Shown piece by piece: positions 19,365-30,278 of a stretch of DNA of 64,000 nucleotides. Both the position numbers and the translations under genes were made by a program. How positions within the stretch are numbered: position 1 is the stretch's first letter; every line of letters starts with the position of its first letter. The stretch is from Adenophora triphylla var. japonica. Lineage: Eukaryota > Streptophyta > Magnoliopsida > Asterales > Campanulaceae. The notes below the pieces were generated by a model, which was not told the origin of the DNA, made no database searches, and was given only the letters and a program-made list of their open reading frames with translations. The stretch is from assembly GCA_022495995.1 (NCBI GenBank), contig JAFEMH010000529.1, positions 558,001-622,000 on the forward strand, read 5' to 3'.

Positions 19365-21870
19365 TGGTGATTTGGTGGATCACATCACATAATCACATAT
19401 CTGACTAGCAGCCGTAACATGGGGAGAATAATCAACATATAGTAATATGAAATAAATAACACATAGATTTGGTAACCCAGTTCACCAATGCATAGCTACA
19501 TCTGGGGGCGATACTATAATCAATATATGATGTTATTACAACTTTGCACTTGCAATCAATAAGATCTAATCATGGCTGCTTTCCATGAACAACCCTCTCC
19601 TCTATCAAGAACACACATACCTTGATCATGGCTAGGATTGTAGGATTGCCCCTCATGGCATCTCCTAGGTCCCCTTGCTCTATTCTTAACACTCTTTGTG
19701 GCTCTCTATTGTGTATCTTAGCTCTTTCCGCCAATCACGCCAAATTATGGCCGAAATTATGTTTATATAGGTGTAGGAGAAACCCTAAACCTTGTACTAC
19801 AAGAAAGAATCTGTTCTAAATAAGGAAACAAAAACTAGGCTGGAAACGGGTTAGCACGACCGTGTTTTATATTGTGCACGGCCATATCAGTAAAGTCCTT
19901 CAGTGGCACGACCCTGCTCATTAACTAACACGATCGTGTCAGACCCCTTTTGCCGTTTTGCTTCCTTTTTCTCTTCCTTGAACATTCATATATTGACTCG
20001 AACTCCTCCGTTGTTTAGACTCGTTCTCCTCCTCCGTTTCCATGTTAGTTTAGATTCCATAAACCCAATAATATCCCACCTAGAGACTAGAACCAATAAA
20101 TCATAATAACTGACCCGTCAAACTCCCACCTAGAGAATGATCCTCCTCATTATATCTTAACAACACCGAGCACTAAGCTCCCACCTAAGCTTTCGCTCGA
20201 GTACTGAGGCGAGTTGAAACCAAGTGACGCTTCAACCTCTCATTGTCGAATTCCTCTTACCTCTCCTTGAATCAAACACTCCTTTCAAGTCCGCCTTCAC
20301 CTTCTCCTCCTAATCCACTTTCCTCGCAATGCCTCTCTATGAAGCATGGTATCCCTTTATCTCTTGCATCGACTGCTCGTGGTTCTCCTTCGCTCTCTGT
20401 TAGGTACTATGACATATTCTCCTTGGTATGCAACTATGAGTAGTCATCCTCCCCCCTAACATGTCATTTGTTGATGGCTCTCTTTTTTCCACCAAAGGGT
20501 CCTTCGACTTGACCTGTGGCTCCTTCCTGAAGACTTGTTGTTGTTATAGGTAGTGTACAAGACTCTCCCTTCTCTCCTAGAGCTCAGTATCAATTTCTCC
20601 TCCATCATTTTGCAAGAAGTCCTCCTTTTCTCACATGGCCAATCGGCCTATACCACTCTTCTCCATGCTATTGCAAAGCAATCTATTTTGTGTCCTGACC
20701 CGTATATCTCCCTCCTTACGATTATTCACCGATTTGCTCTTTCAAATTTGCCTTGATAATTCGAATCTAACACCTATGAAAATATCTGACTGCTCTCCTC
20801 ATAAGATTAATGCAACTGCAATCTTCATCTTCTCTTCTTTCATATCTTCCGCCCCGTCACCAAATTTGCACTAAGCAAATTTCTCCTAATGATTTTTCTC
20901 TAACCCAATTTGACTGCCCCATAATCCCACGAACACCTTGATTCATCTAGATCTCTGCATCTTCTAATCCTTCCTGGATTTCTGCAAATTTCTTGAATCC
21001 GTGCCACGATCCTGACTGAATTTTTGCAACCTCCTTACCATAGATTCCTGCAATCTGAACCATCTGAATCTGCTTCCGTATGCATCTATGCATCAGAATC
21101 ATCCGGATCTATGCAATTGAATCTTGATTTTCTACATCATTCATTACAATTAAATCTAGGCATCCCTCGTAACTCTAACCGGAGCTATGATACCAGTTAT
21201 TGGGGATTTGTGGGGATCACATATCCCCTAATCCATACTAGTAGCCCTAACATAGGGAGAATAATCAACATGTAGTATTCTGAAAGAAATAACACATAGA
21301 TTTGGTAATCCAGTTCACCAACACATATCTACATCTGGGGGCGATGCCAAGCCATGATATACACTATAATCAATACAGTATATGATGGTTATTACAACTT
21401 TTTACATGCAATCATTAAAATCTAAGCATGGCTGTTCTCCACGAACAAACTATTATATATATCTCCTATTCTTTATCAATAACACATACCTTGGTCATTG
21501 CTAGGGGGTGTAGGAGTGGCTCTCATGACATCTCCTAGGCCCCCTTGCCCTCTCATTGACACTATTTGTGGATCTCTATTGTGGATCCTAACTCTATTCG
21601 TCAATCACATCAAATTATGGCCGAAATTATTTTATATAGGTATAGGGACCTAAACCTTGTTCTACAAGAAAGAATCCGTTATTAATAAGGAAATCAAATC
21701 TGGGTTTGTAACGGCTTAGCACGACCGTGCTTTATATTATGCGGTGGTGTCAGACCCCTTTTGCCGATTTGCTTCCTTTTTCTCCACCTTTAACATTTCT
21801 ATCTTGACTCGAACTCATCCATTGTTTAGACTCCTTCTCCTCTTTCATTTTCATGTTGATTTAGACTACA
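19365..21870 (-). mobile_element. Non-autonomous LTR retrotransposon, minus strand
   Basis: Two direct repeats of about 695 bp (19,365-20,059) and 670 bp (21,201-21,870) share long matched stretches such as AGATTTGGTAA(C/T)CCAGTTCACC and ACATCTGGGGGCGAT, and start/end with TG...CA. On the minus strand the motif TGGTATCATAGC at 21,195-21,184 lies five bases from the LTR. It matches the initiator tRNA-Met primer site typical of Copia elements (TGGTATCAGAGC). The 1.14-kb interior (20,060-21,200) has no gag, protease, integrase or RT on either strand; the short ORFs there are chance. The LTRs have diverged visibly and no matching 5-bp target duplication was found, so the insertion is old. Confidence 0.75.
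21184..21195 (-). promoter_or_regulatory. Primer binding site of the minus-strand LTR element
   Basis: TGGTATCATAGC on the minus strand differs at one base from the usual Copia primer site complementary to initiator tRNA-Met. Its place just inside the 5' LTR fixes the element's orientation. Confidence 0.7.
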
Positions 21871-22157
21871 TAATCAAAGAACCTAACCTCAATTAACATA
21901 CTGAGTATAATGTTTGGCGTATTGCTAATTTGGTTTCTTTACTATTTTGAGCAAATCAAAGATTATTTATGCTCGACTAACTTTATGGTCTGGGTTTAAT
22001 GCCCATAATTAGTGAATTTTGAAAATAGTTGTAGTTATGTCAAATGCAAATATGTAGTTTCATGGCGGAATATTATTCATGTAAACTAAAGATATTTTAG
22101 GCTGAATACATTACATAAAAGATCTAATATTACATTATAAATTGAAGAATACATATT

Positions 22158-23842
22158 TTTATTAAGGAAAAAATGCAAATATAGTACCCCAACTATAAAG
22201 CTTGTTTGATTTTTATAACTAAATTAGTTTTCGTTGCAACTACAATATCTCATCTGTTTTGGATTCTCGTTTAAGGTACTTAGTGTTAACGACATCCATT
22301 TTTTCAATTAAATGAGCATGTGCATCGCATGTGACTTGATTTTCAAAGGTAAAATAGGAAATTCCATTCAAATTAAACCTATCAAAATGAAAGGTTTTAA
22401 ATGTAAAATTAAAAAGTTAAAGATTGAACAAGCTAATTTATAAGGGCTAAAGTTAAAATAATAATTTACAAATTAACCCCCATACCCCCAACTCATCTTC
22501 TTCCTTCCAACCCCCTCAAATTTCACCCATCTCCTTCTTCACCCACCACACCTCTCGCCACCTCCGACGAATTTCACCAACCCATTTATGCGATTTTAAT
22601 TCCCCTAAGGAAATTTGGAAGTACAATTATTTAGATTTTTTCAATTCACCATCCCAAAATCCCCAATTTCTTGTTCAAATTTAAACCCTAGATTTTCGAT
22701 TTCTAGAGAGAGAAACACACACATACACACTCACAGAGCATTCTTCCGCCATAAATGTCCCTATTATATATCAGTGTGTGTTGACCATAAGTCTTGGAGT
22801 TGACCTTGGTTGATATAGTGAGGCTTGTTGGGTTTTGTATTAAATCCTCGTGTAAAAGGCGATGAAAGCGGAATTTCCATCGGAGACAATAGTCTCCGAG
22901 GAAGAGGAGAAATCTGTAGATGCTAAAAGTTCCTCATATATCTTAGATTCCTAAGATATACAATGGGAGGTCATTAAAATGCCCATAAGAAGGAGAGATT
23001 AAGGAAGAAAGAACATAAATTCAAGCTAGGAAAGCTAATTTCAATCATTATCTTCACTCTCTTCTCAGCCAGAATGTTTTCTTCTCCCATCTCTCCCCTC
23101 CCAGATTAGTTTTGTCCACACTAATTACTATCAAAACTTGGACTTCATTCTTTCTTTTTTATTTGTGTCGAGGAAAAAAATTGATATATCAACCAAGGTC
23201 AACTCTGAGATGTATGGTCAACACACACTGATATATAATAGGGACATTAATGGCGGAAGAATGCTCTGAATGTGTATGTGTGTGTTTCTCTCTCTAGAAA
23301 TCGAAGATCTAGGGTTTATATTTGAATTTTTTTTGAAGATTTTGAGATGGTGAATTGAGAAAATCTAAATAATTGTACTCAATTTCCTTGGCGAGGAATT
23401 AAAATCGCCTAAATGGCTTGGTGGGATTCGTCGGAGGTGGTAGAGGTGTGGTGGGTGAAGAAGGAGTGGGCTAGGTTGAGGGTTGGGAGGAAGAAGATAA
23501 GTTGGGGGTATGGAGGTTAATTTGTAAATTATTATTTTAATTTTAGCTCTTATAAATTAGTTTGTTCAATCTTTAACTTTTTAATTTTACCTTTGAAATC
23601 TTTTCATTTTGATAGTTTTAATTTGAATGGAATTTCTTATTTTATCCTTGAAAATCAAGTCACATGCGATGCACATGATCATTTAACTGAAAAAATGTAT
23701 TTCGTTAGCCCTAGTTACATTAAACGAGCATACAAAACAAATGAGTTACTTTGATTGCAACGAAAGCTAGTTTAGTTATTAAAATCAAACAAGCTATATA
23801 GTTGGGATACTATATTTACATTTAAGTTGTTTTCCTTTTATT
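22158..23842. mobile_element. Foldback element with arms of about 650 bp (MULE-like)
   Basis: The left arm (about 22,158-22,825) is repeated in inverted orientation at about 23,175-23,842. Matched words include CAAATATAGTACCCCAACTA, TTTGATTTTTATAACTAAA, CATTCTTCCGCCAT(A/T)AATGTC, TATATATCAGTGTGTGTTGA and TCAACCAAGGTCAACTC. The spacer of about 350 bp (22,826-23,174) has no gene. The arms contain a plant 5'-leader-like part (TTTAAACCCTAGATTTTCGA and GAGAGAGAAACACACAC), so each arm may hold a captured gene start. Arms this long suggest a Mutator-type or foldback element. The target duplication could not be fixed. A transcript through it would form a very long hairpin. Confidence 0.75.
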
Positions 23843-23905
23843 AAAGAGATGATAACTAGTGTCACTTGTACATTATATAATGATTTTCCATGGTGATTTG
23901 AAAAA

Positions 23906-24159
23906 TACTCCCTCCGTCCCATAATAATTTGTAAAAAAAAAGTCAAAAAAATAATCAGTGTTTAATGTTTAATGGTAATCAGCAAAGTCTCAAAACAAAA
24001 ATGAGATTGACTTGTTATAATGAACACTTACCCACTTATCTCACTTTTCTTTCTCCTATCAATATTTACATCACTGCATCACCTTTTTTCTTTTTTTTAC
24101 TTTTCTCCTAATTCTTATGTCATTCCATTTATGCATATTATTGTGGGTTAGAGGGAGTA
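23906..24159. mobile_element. Stowaway-type MITE, 254 bp
   Basis: The left end TACTCCCTCCGTCCCATAAT and the right end ATTATTGTGGGTTAGAGGGA, then GTA, form an inverted pair, with TA at both edges. AT-rich interior, non-coding. Confidence 0.8.
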
Positions 24160-24440
24160 CTCTCTCCAATCCAAAAAAACATGCCATTTTGAAACTTTTT
24201 ATACATATTTAGAAAGACAAATATTACTATAGCATATTAAGAAATATAATTATTACTATAACTTTACGAAGGAAGTTTCAAATTGTGTCTCTCTTTTACA
24301 TTAGTTTTACTCAAAAATTATAATTAATGACATGAAACAAGTTCAAATGAGGGGTAAATTTGAGTTTTCGCGCTAAAAACGACATGTACTTTGGACCACA
24401 TTTGTATTCCTATGACATATATTTTGGATGAGAGAGAGTA
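24158..24440. mobile_element. Second MITE abutting the first, sharing its TA
   Basis: The left end TACTCTCTCCAATCCAAAAA begins on the last TA of the previous element. The right end reads ATATATTTTGGATGAGAGAG and AGTA. The arms also match at ACATGCCATTTTG. It seems to have inserted exactly at the duplicated TA of the neighbouring MITE. Confidence 0.75.
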
Positions 24441-25010
24441 TACAATTGACTTAAAAAGTGGAAGTTCAACTTTGTCATAGAGGACCTGAAAGTAATAATA
24501 CCAATGAAGGAGTATGCGATAAATGGCCTATGAACAAACCTCAAGGGAGTCGAATAATATTTTATCTGTTTATTTTGGCCTAGAGAGAGAGGTAGACAAT
24601 TTGACTACATTAACTACTGACAACACAATCTTTGTCAGTTTGTGAATAAACGAAAATAATCTCTACTATCTTGAAATTGGAATAAATTTGAACATTGCTC
24701 CATCCCTTCAATAATATCATAACAATTAATTGACTTTTTATATTATTTTCTTCATATGATGTAAAAAATCAATTTAAATGAGGCTTGCACGAAAGAAAGA
24801 TATGAAGGAAAAAGATCATCAACCAACAAGACAAATAAGGAGTTCTCATGTTTTTTGTTTCATTTATGCATAATTTCTGGTAGATGCATCCAAAGCAAGA
24901 GACTGTTTTCCTCAGAATAGAATAACCAAGACAGCGGTGGCAGTCAGACACGGCTGATTGGGGCGCTGACGGAACACCTGATTTACACCTCCCTATGTTT
25001 CTTGTGTAAC
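24441..25010. other. No feature recognised
   Basis: About 570 bp between the MITE pair and the SINE. The minus ORF at 24,769-24,951 has no recognisable features. Confidence 0.5.
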
Positions 25011-25024
25011 AAACACTTGTTTCA

Positions 25025-25482
25025 CCTAATGGGCCTTGGCCTAGTGGTATATTGGTGGTCTTCCGAATTCCGAAGGAGAGGTCATTGGTTCGATTCCCCT
25101 CGCGAATCTGCGCTTAATTCCTACTCGGGTTTCGTGATCCTTAGGAGTCTCCCGCACATCCGTGCAGCTAAGGAAGAAGACTTCCGGGCCGCAACCTCGG
25201 TGTGGAAAGTTCAAATCTTGACAGAGCACCCTGTTAGCCCATTTGGTGTTGTGAAAGTGATGTAATTGCCTCGGCAGGAGCAACTGGAGCAGCCATTTGG
25301 TGTTGTAAGAGTGTAAATGCCTTGTAGGAGGGCTCCCTTGGGGCTAGGAGTATAAGGGGTACTGCCACCCTGGCTGCATAGGGCACATCCCGCGATTTAC
25401 CTCCGCCAGCATACTGAGGGGCCGGTACCTGGTGGTTCAGGATTAATCGGGCGAAGCTGGGGAACCTGGGTAATAAAAAAAA
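25025..25482 (+). mobile_element. Long tRNA-derived SINE, 458 bp, with 14-bp target duplication
   Basis: The head has an A box (GGCCTAGTGGTATATTGG) and a B box (GGTCATTGGTTCGATTCCCC at about 25,080-25,099). A long GC-rich body follows, with an internal duplication of GCCATTTGGTGTTGT (about 25,235-25,250 and 25,290-25,306). The end is TAATAAAAAAAAA. The flanks AAACACTTGTTTCA at 25,011-25,024 and 25,483-25,496 are identical. The perfect duplication and intact promoter boxes suggest a young copy. At this length it may be two fused units. ORFs inside it on both strands are not genes. Confidence 0.85.
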
Positions 25483-25496
25483 AAACACTTGTTTCA

Positions 25497-26050
25497 ACAC
25501 TCACATTGAATATTTTGAACTCACTCTTCTCCCTCTACTTAAAAAACATAAATAGACGCCAGTTTATTGTTTCAAATGTAGCCTTTAAAACTGTTCCTGC
25601 TTTAATTTAAGGCAGAACATAAACATAATAGAAGTCTAATTTAGTGGGTGTCACAAATATTAAAAGACATAATTACCCTGTTGTCGTATGCACACTAACA
25701 TGTTAAAATGGGGATCGATAATGCCAAAAATTTCGTATCAGATCAAATAGAGTGGTTCGGTATTTCTGATAACTTGAATAGCCTGAAAAAGATAAACAAA
25801 CATATAAATTAGACCGGGACTTCACCATCGATGGCCCTCTGACGTGAGATTAAGTATATGTGTGTATGAGAACAAATCAATTGACAATAGTTCATAGTCA
25901 AATAATGCGTTATCAAAATTATGAGATTTATGTCATGTATTTATAATGGTATGAGGCAATTTCTTGCCCTGAAAAGAAAGTTTAGGAGAGAATTAAGGAG
26001 TTGAATCCTATTCAGATCCTAATTACAGTTTCCATATATAACTAGGATTC
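25497..26050. other. No feature recognised
   Basis: AT-rich sequence with no coding region and no clear repeat between the SINE and the LTR-like region. Confidence 0.45.
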
Positions 26051-26960
26051 AAACTGTTAACCGGACGCGAGTCGGGCAAGTCATGCTCGGTGCATGGCCT
26101 TGGTTGACTTAAATCTTTGGTCGTCAGTCCTTGTTCGACATAATGTTATGTTACATCACGTGGGATGACCAAAGGTAAGTAGGCCCACTCCCTTTGTCAT
26201 CTTGAGGAAATATATCTTTGGTGAGCTTAAATATGGAAGAAATGGTCTAGGTCAACATATCAGGCTTACTTGGGCCTTGGTCGACTTAGACCTATTTCAG
26301 TGGTGGACATGGAGGTATGCCGAGCTTCCACTTTACCTTGGTCGACGTATATATGGTTATGTCGAGTTGTATTGACGTGTATAGGTAGGGAAGCCCACTC
26401 TCTGTCGTTTTTAGGAGTTGTGCATATTTTTACTTCGATCTAGGTCCATTGGGCTTGCCCTTAATTAAGCCCAATGGGTCATGCTTGATTCATACCGTTC
26501 AGTGGCCCCCGACTTTCTAGCTCGACCGAGGAGAAATTGATGTAATCTTATCTCGTCCTCAACTTACGTATACGAAGAGGTTTTCACGGGTTTCGAAGAG
26601 GTTAATCATTTTAACCGTTGAATAAGAGCATTGATGAGCACACCGAATATTGACACGACATTCCTCTTGGGAAAATGCACTTGCATTTAATTTGACTCAT
26701 GGGAGATCATGCGACTCGGATAGCTCAACCCTTACCCGGTTGGATCTGGGTATAAAAGGTAGGGACTCACTTCATTTCACTCTTTTCTCACTATCAAGAA
26801 CGAGAGCAAGAGGGCAAGCTTTGAGACTTCTGGCAATTTCGTAACATTTGCTTCAATTCTCCGGCAATCTAAGCTACTTTTTCTTAGATTATCCCTTCAT
26901 TCCGACTCCAAAACAAGTAAATCCTCATTTTTTTACCTTTCTTCTACATTTTTTTAGTTG
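26051..26960 (+). mobile_element. LTR-like region of an element (E), edges uncertain
   Basis: From TGTTAACCGGACGCGAG the sequence has several imperfect copies of CCTTGGTCGAC/TTGGTTGACTTA (26,098, 26,272, 26,334). A TATA box TATAAAAG at 26,751-26,758 precedes a pyrimidine-rich leader and ORFs. This is how plant LTRs drive their elements. No second copy is in the window, and no clear primer site was found. Confidence 0.45.
26751..26758 (+). promoter_or_regulatory. TATA box of the LTR-like region
   Basis: TATAAAAG in a GC-richer context (CTGGGTATAAAAGGTAGGG), followed about 30 bp later by CATTTCACTCTTTTCTC, a plausible start region. Confidence 0.55.
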
Positions 26961-26984
26961 GGGTTTTGTTAGGGTTTAGCTCCT

Positions 26985-28702
26985 GTGCCATTGTTGTTCT
27001 TGGAGCCTTCATCTCATTCGTCATGACTAGCATTTGGAGGAGTAATCCTAGCACCGTTCACTGTTATCACACTCAAAACCTCCGTATTTACAAAAGAACA
27101 GATGGTCCTTGGTTGATGGTGAGTTTAGCCGAGATTGGGGAAATTTTGCAAGTTACCAAAAACCCAAAACCGACGTCGTATACCCTAGTCGATTTAGGAT
27201 TGATCGACTTGACGTCAATAGCCCCAACGTGCTATTGTTCAACGGATGTACTGAGATCCTCGACCACATTAGCTTGTACTATCTGAAAGTCGAGCATTTG
27301 GAGCGGCCGATGTTAGCTAAGGGCCCTTCCTTGACTTTTGTAGATGAGATAGGGGAAGGGGGTATTCCCTTGTCGTCGTCATCACATTCAATGCCCAGTA
27401 CTGATCCCCTTGTTTCTTTTGCAGATATGTCCGATGGAAGGAGAAATATACTAACCGTTCGTCCCGACGTTGGACCTTCTACATCATACAGGATTGTGGA
27501 TGCTTTTGATGAAGGGGCACATGCTGGTGCCCGTCATTGGGGAGTCTGTAGTCAGTCTCAAAGGGGCTCCATCCAAAGGGGAAGGTCAGGCACTCTCAGG
27601 GGAGGCAAGATAAGGCTGGGGAACCTATGCTCTTGGACTCGTATGACAACTACAAAGTGCCAAGGGATGGGTACAAGTTGTCCTATTGCCCGGCTGTCCT
27701 TTGGGAGACTAGGATGCTAAGAAGGATTTCTTTTATAGTTTAACCCATATCTCCTTCTACTACAAACAGTTCCAACTGGGCCTCCGACTTCCCTTAAATC
27801 TATTTATATGCGATTTTTTGGAGGATATACAGGTTATGCTAGCAATGATAGGGGCTAATGCCGTGAGATATGTGATCGGCTTAAATCTTTATATTCTGCA
27901 TTGAGTGATCTTACTTTGTACTTTTGTTTTTCTTGTGCAACCTGCTATTGTCTCCTATTATGAGGCGATCAAGGGCAAGGACGCTCAAGAGCAAGAACAG
28001 AAGTTGGAGAAACGGGCTGAGAAGGACAAAGTCGGCCTGGCTATAGCTGTGGAACTCCTCAAATACTTAAAGGAGGAGGTGATTGAGCAGAAGAGGGCTA
28101 AGTCTCAAGCCGAGCAGCTGGAGAAGGCGGCAAGGGAAGAGCTTTAGAAGAGCCGGGAAGAGGTGGCCACACTGAAAGCCGATAAAGAGCGGCTACTGAA
28201 GTAAACCGAGGAGGCTAATGCCCAACTCAGGCAGTTGGAGGAAAGCATCAGTGCAAATGAGGCTGAGGCGGTTGCAAGGTACAAGGCTGGCCCAGAATTC
28301 AAAGAGGCCCTGGCTGACAAGCAGCAACCATGTACTCAGATGGCTAATTATACATGGCTAAAAGAGCCAAGGTGGACCCAACTTTGAATGCCGACCTCGG
28401 GATGCTAGCCCGTTTGATATGTCAAGATGCCTACGATGATTTTGCCCAATCCATCCATCCTTTGGTGCCTTTCTCCGACAATGCTTTGAAGGTCATTGTT
28501 GCTCGTAACGCTCGTGATGGTCGTCCTGCCTGGTCCGTTCCTCCCATTGACCCCAATAACATACACATTCTCATGTAGAAAATTCAGGACGAGGAAGAGG
28601 CCTCCAAGGAAGAAGAGCGAGAGCCAAATGACGTCCAGGTCGTGATCTCAGGCGTCGACGTCAAGCAAGAGTACCTATTCAGAGATTTTGACCAGCAATG
28701 AG
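26985..28702 (+). pseudogene. Degenerate ORFs of element E, with coiled-coil protein
   Basis: The first part (about 27,022-27,720) is open in two overlapping frames that switch near 27,110, encoding WRSNPSTVHC and then DGEFSRDWGNFASYQKP. No family was recognised. The second part (27,905-28,702) is rich in Glu, Lys and Gln: EQEQKLEKRAEKDKVGLA, then KSREEVATLKADKERLLK, EEANAQLRQLEESI and RYKAGPEFKEALADK. It is a predicted coiled coil with stops at 28,147 and 28,203. Such coiled-coil ORFs are frequent in plant retroelements in or near the gag position. No zinc knuckle, protease or polymerase is present before the Copia insertion, so this is a large non-coding or gag-only derivative. Confidence 0.5.
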
Positions 28703-28769
28703 TAATTTTCTATTTTTGTTTGGATGTAATAAACAAGTTCCACCCTTTTTACTTTTTTCTCAAAAGCCT

Positions 28770-29200
28770 TTATGTGCGAGCTAGGTGCTCGCCTTATTGA
28801 GATGGGTATTTCACCCATTTAGGTGCGAGCTAGTTGCTCGTTTTAAGTAGATGGATATTTCAACATTTAGATGCGAGCTAGGTACACATATTAAGGAGAT
28901 GGATATTTCATCCATTTAGGTGCGAACTAGTTGCTCATCTTAGGGAGATGGGCATTTTACCCATTTAGGTGTGAGCAAGGTGCTCGTATTAAAGAGATGG
29001 ATATTTCATCCATTTAGGTGCGAGCTAGTTTCTCGTATTATAGAGATGGCCATTATACCCATTTATTACGCGAGCTAGGTGCTTGTCTTAAAGAGATAAA
29101 TATTTCATCCATTTAGGTGTGAGTAGGTTGCTCGTCTTAGGGAGAGTGCATTTCACCCATTTAGGTGCGAGCAAGTTGTTCGTCATAGAGAGATGGATAT
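28770..29200. repeat. Tandem repeat, about 49-bp period, about nine copies
   Basis: The phrase CATTTAGGTGCGAGCTAG, followed by TTGCTCGT, then GAGATGG and TATTTCA, recurs at about 28,818, 28,865, 28,911, 28,962, 29,011, 29,060, 29,110 and 29,157. Units differ by substitutions and one-base indels. The array ends where the Copia LTR begins, so the Copia element may have inserted into it. Confidence 0.8.
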
Positions 29201-30227
29201 TGTAAGTGCAGCTTGATGGTGTTACCATAACTGCTGCCCAACACTCTCAAGTATTATCAAACGTAGGTGTTATCAGAAGTAGTGATAGCACTTTTTAGGT
29301 GTTACCCAACATGTCTGACTTTATTAGTTGTGACATTTATTTCATAGGTTATGTTATGTGTAGGTATAATCTATAGTTGCAAAATGTATATTTGTTGTTA
29401 GTATAATGTACAGGTAACAACCAAGAGAAGATTAAGCTACAAAGGCGGAAGATCGTATCTTATGGAGGAGTTACGTATAAATGGTTATTTATACATAACT
29501 TGTGAATAATCAAGGAAGCACGTGGGAGACTTGTTCAACAACTGAGATGGAATGACAAACAAGAGAGTACAATTCAGGAGAGCTCATGGGTACAAAGAGC
29601 TAATGCTAGGACTTGGGCACTAAGCAAAGGCGGTTGCTACAAACAAGGAAATTGACCAAGTCTTTAGCTCAACAAGCTCAACCACTTCTCCACTCCATCC
29701 GATCTAAATCCAAGGTTGTTATTAAGAGTAGCCTCCAAGTATTTGAAGACTATAAATAGCAAGGGTGTAGACAAGAGCAATACGTCAAACATCACACACA
29801 CACTTGCACAAGAAAAGATCAATTACTCCTCGGCTATTTCTGTTCTTCCTCCCACAAATTATTTCCACCTTCAACGTCTTGGGACTTGATTGTGTAGTGG
29901 CTAGGATAGAACTTCGTGATTGATCTTAGTTCCTAGTTCTTACATTGATATATAGATAGGGAACAACTTCGGCTTTGTAATCATATCATATAGTGAATAT
30001 AAAGTCTTCGCCATTTAGGCATCCTCAAGTTATATATTTATATAACTTGAGAAAAATTATTTCTTGTGTTTAATTTTATATTCTGCTGCAAAATTGTTGT
30101 GTTTTACAAATCGTTTAATTTGTTTTACATACAGTTTTTATACTCTGGTGTGTGTGTCACCGGAAGTGTTATCAATTGTACTATCAACCTTTTTGATAAC
30201 ACTTGCAAACTGGCCATAGACATTTCA
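29201..30227 (+). mobile_element. 5' LTR of Copia element D
   Basis: Begins TGTAAGTGCAGC and ends GACATTTCA, then the primer site follows. A TATA box lies at 29,751-29,757. Length 1,027 bp. The only LTR copy in the window is this one, so its limits rest on TG...CA and the primer site. Confidence 0.75.
29751..29757 (+). promoter_or_regulatory. TATA box in the Copia LTR
   Basis: GACTATAAATAGCAAGGG is a good plant core promoter placed mid-LTR, as expected at the U3/R boundary. Confidence 0.6.
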
Positions 30228-30228
30228 A

Positions 30229-30240
30229 TTGGTATCAGAG
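30229..30240 (+). promoter_or_regulatory. Primer binding site of Copia element D
   Basis: TTGGTATCAGAG just after the LTR end is the standard Copia primer site, complementary to the 3' end of initiator tRNA-Met. It marks the left edge of the coding part and gives plus orientation. Confidence 0.85.
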
Positions 30241-30278
30241 TAGGTCACTTGACGTACTAACTGCTTGATCCAGTTGTC

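Noticed and set aside
20243..21275. Several short plus-strand ORFs between the LTR copies
   Set aside because: No conserved motifs; they lie in the non-coding interior of a minus-strand non-autonomous element.
19360..21875. 5-bp target duplication of the minus-strand LTR element
   Set aside because: The flanks TATGT and TAATC do not match, so none is claimed.
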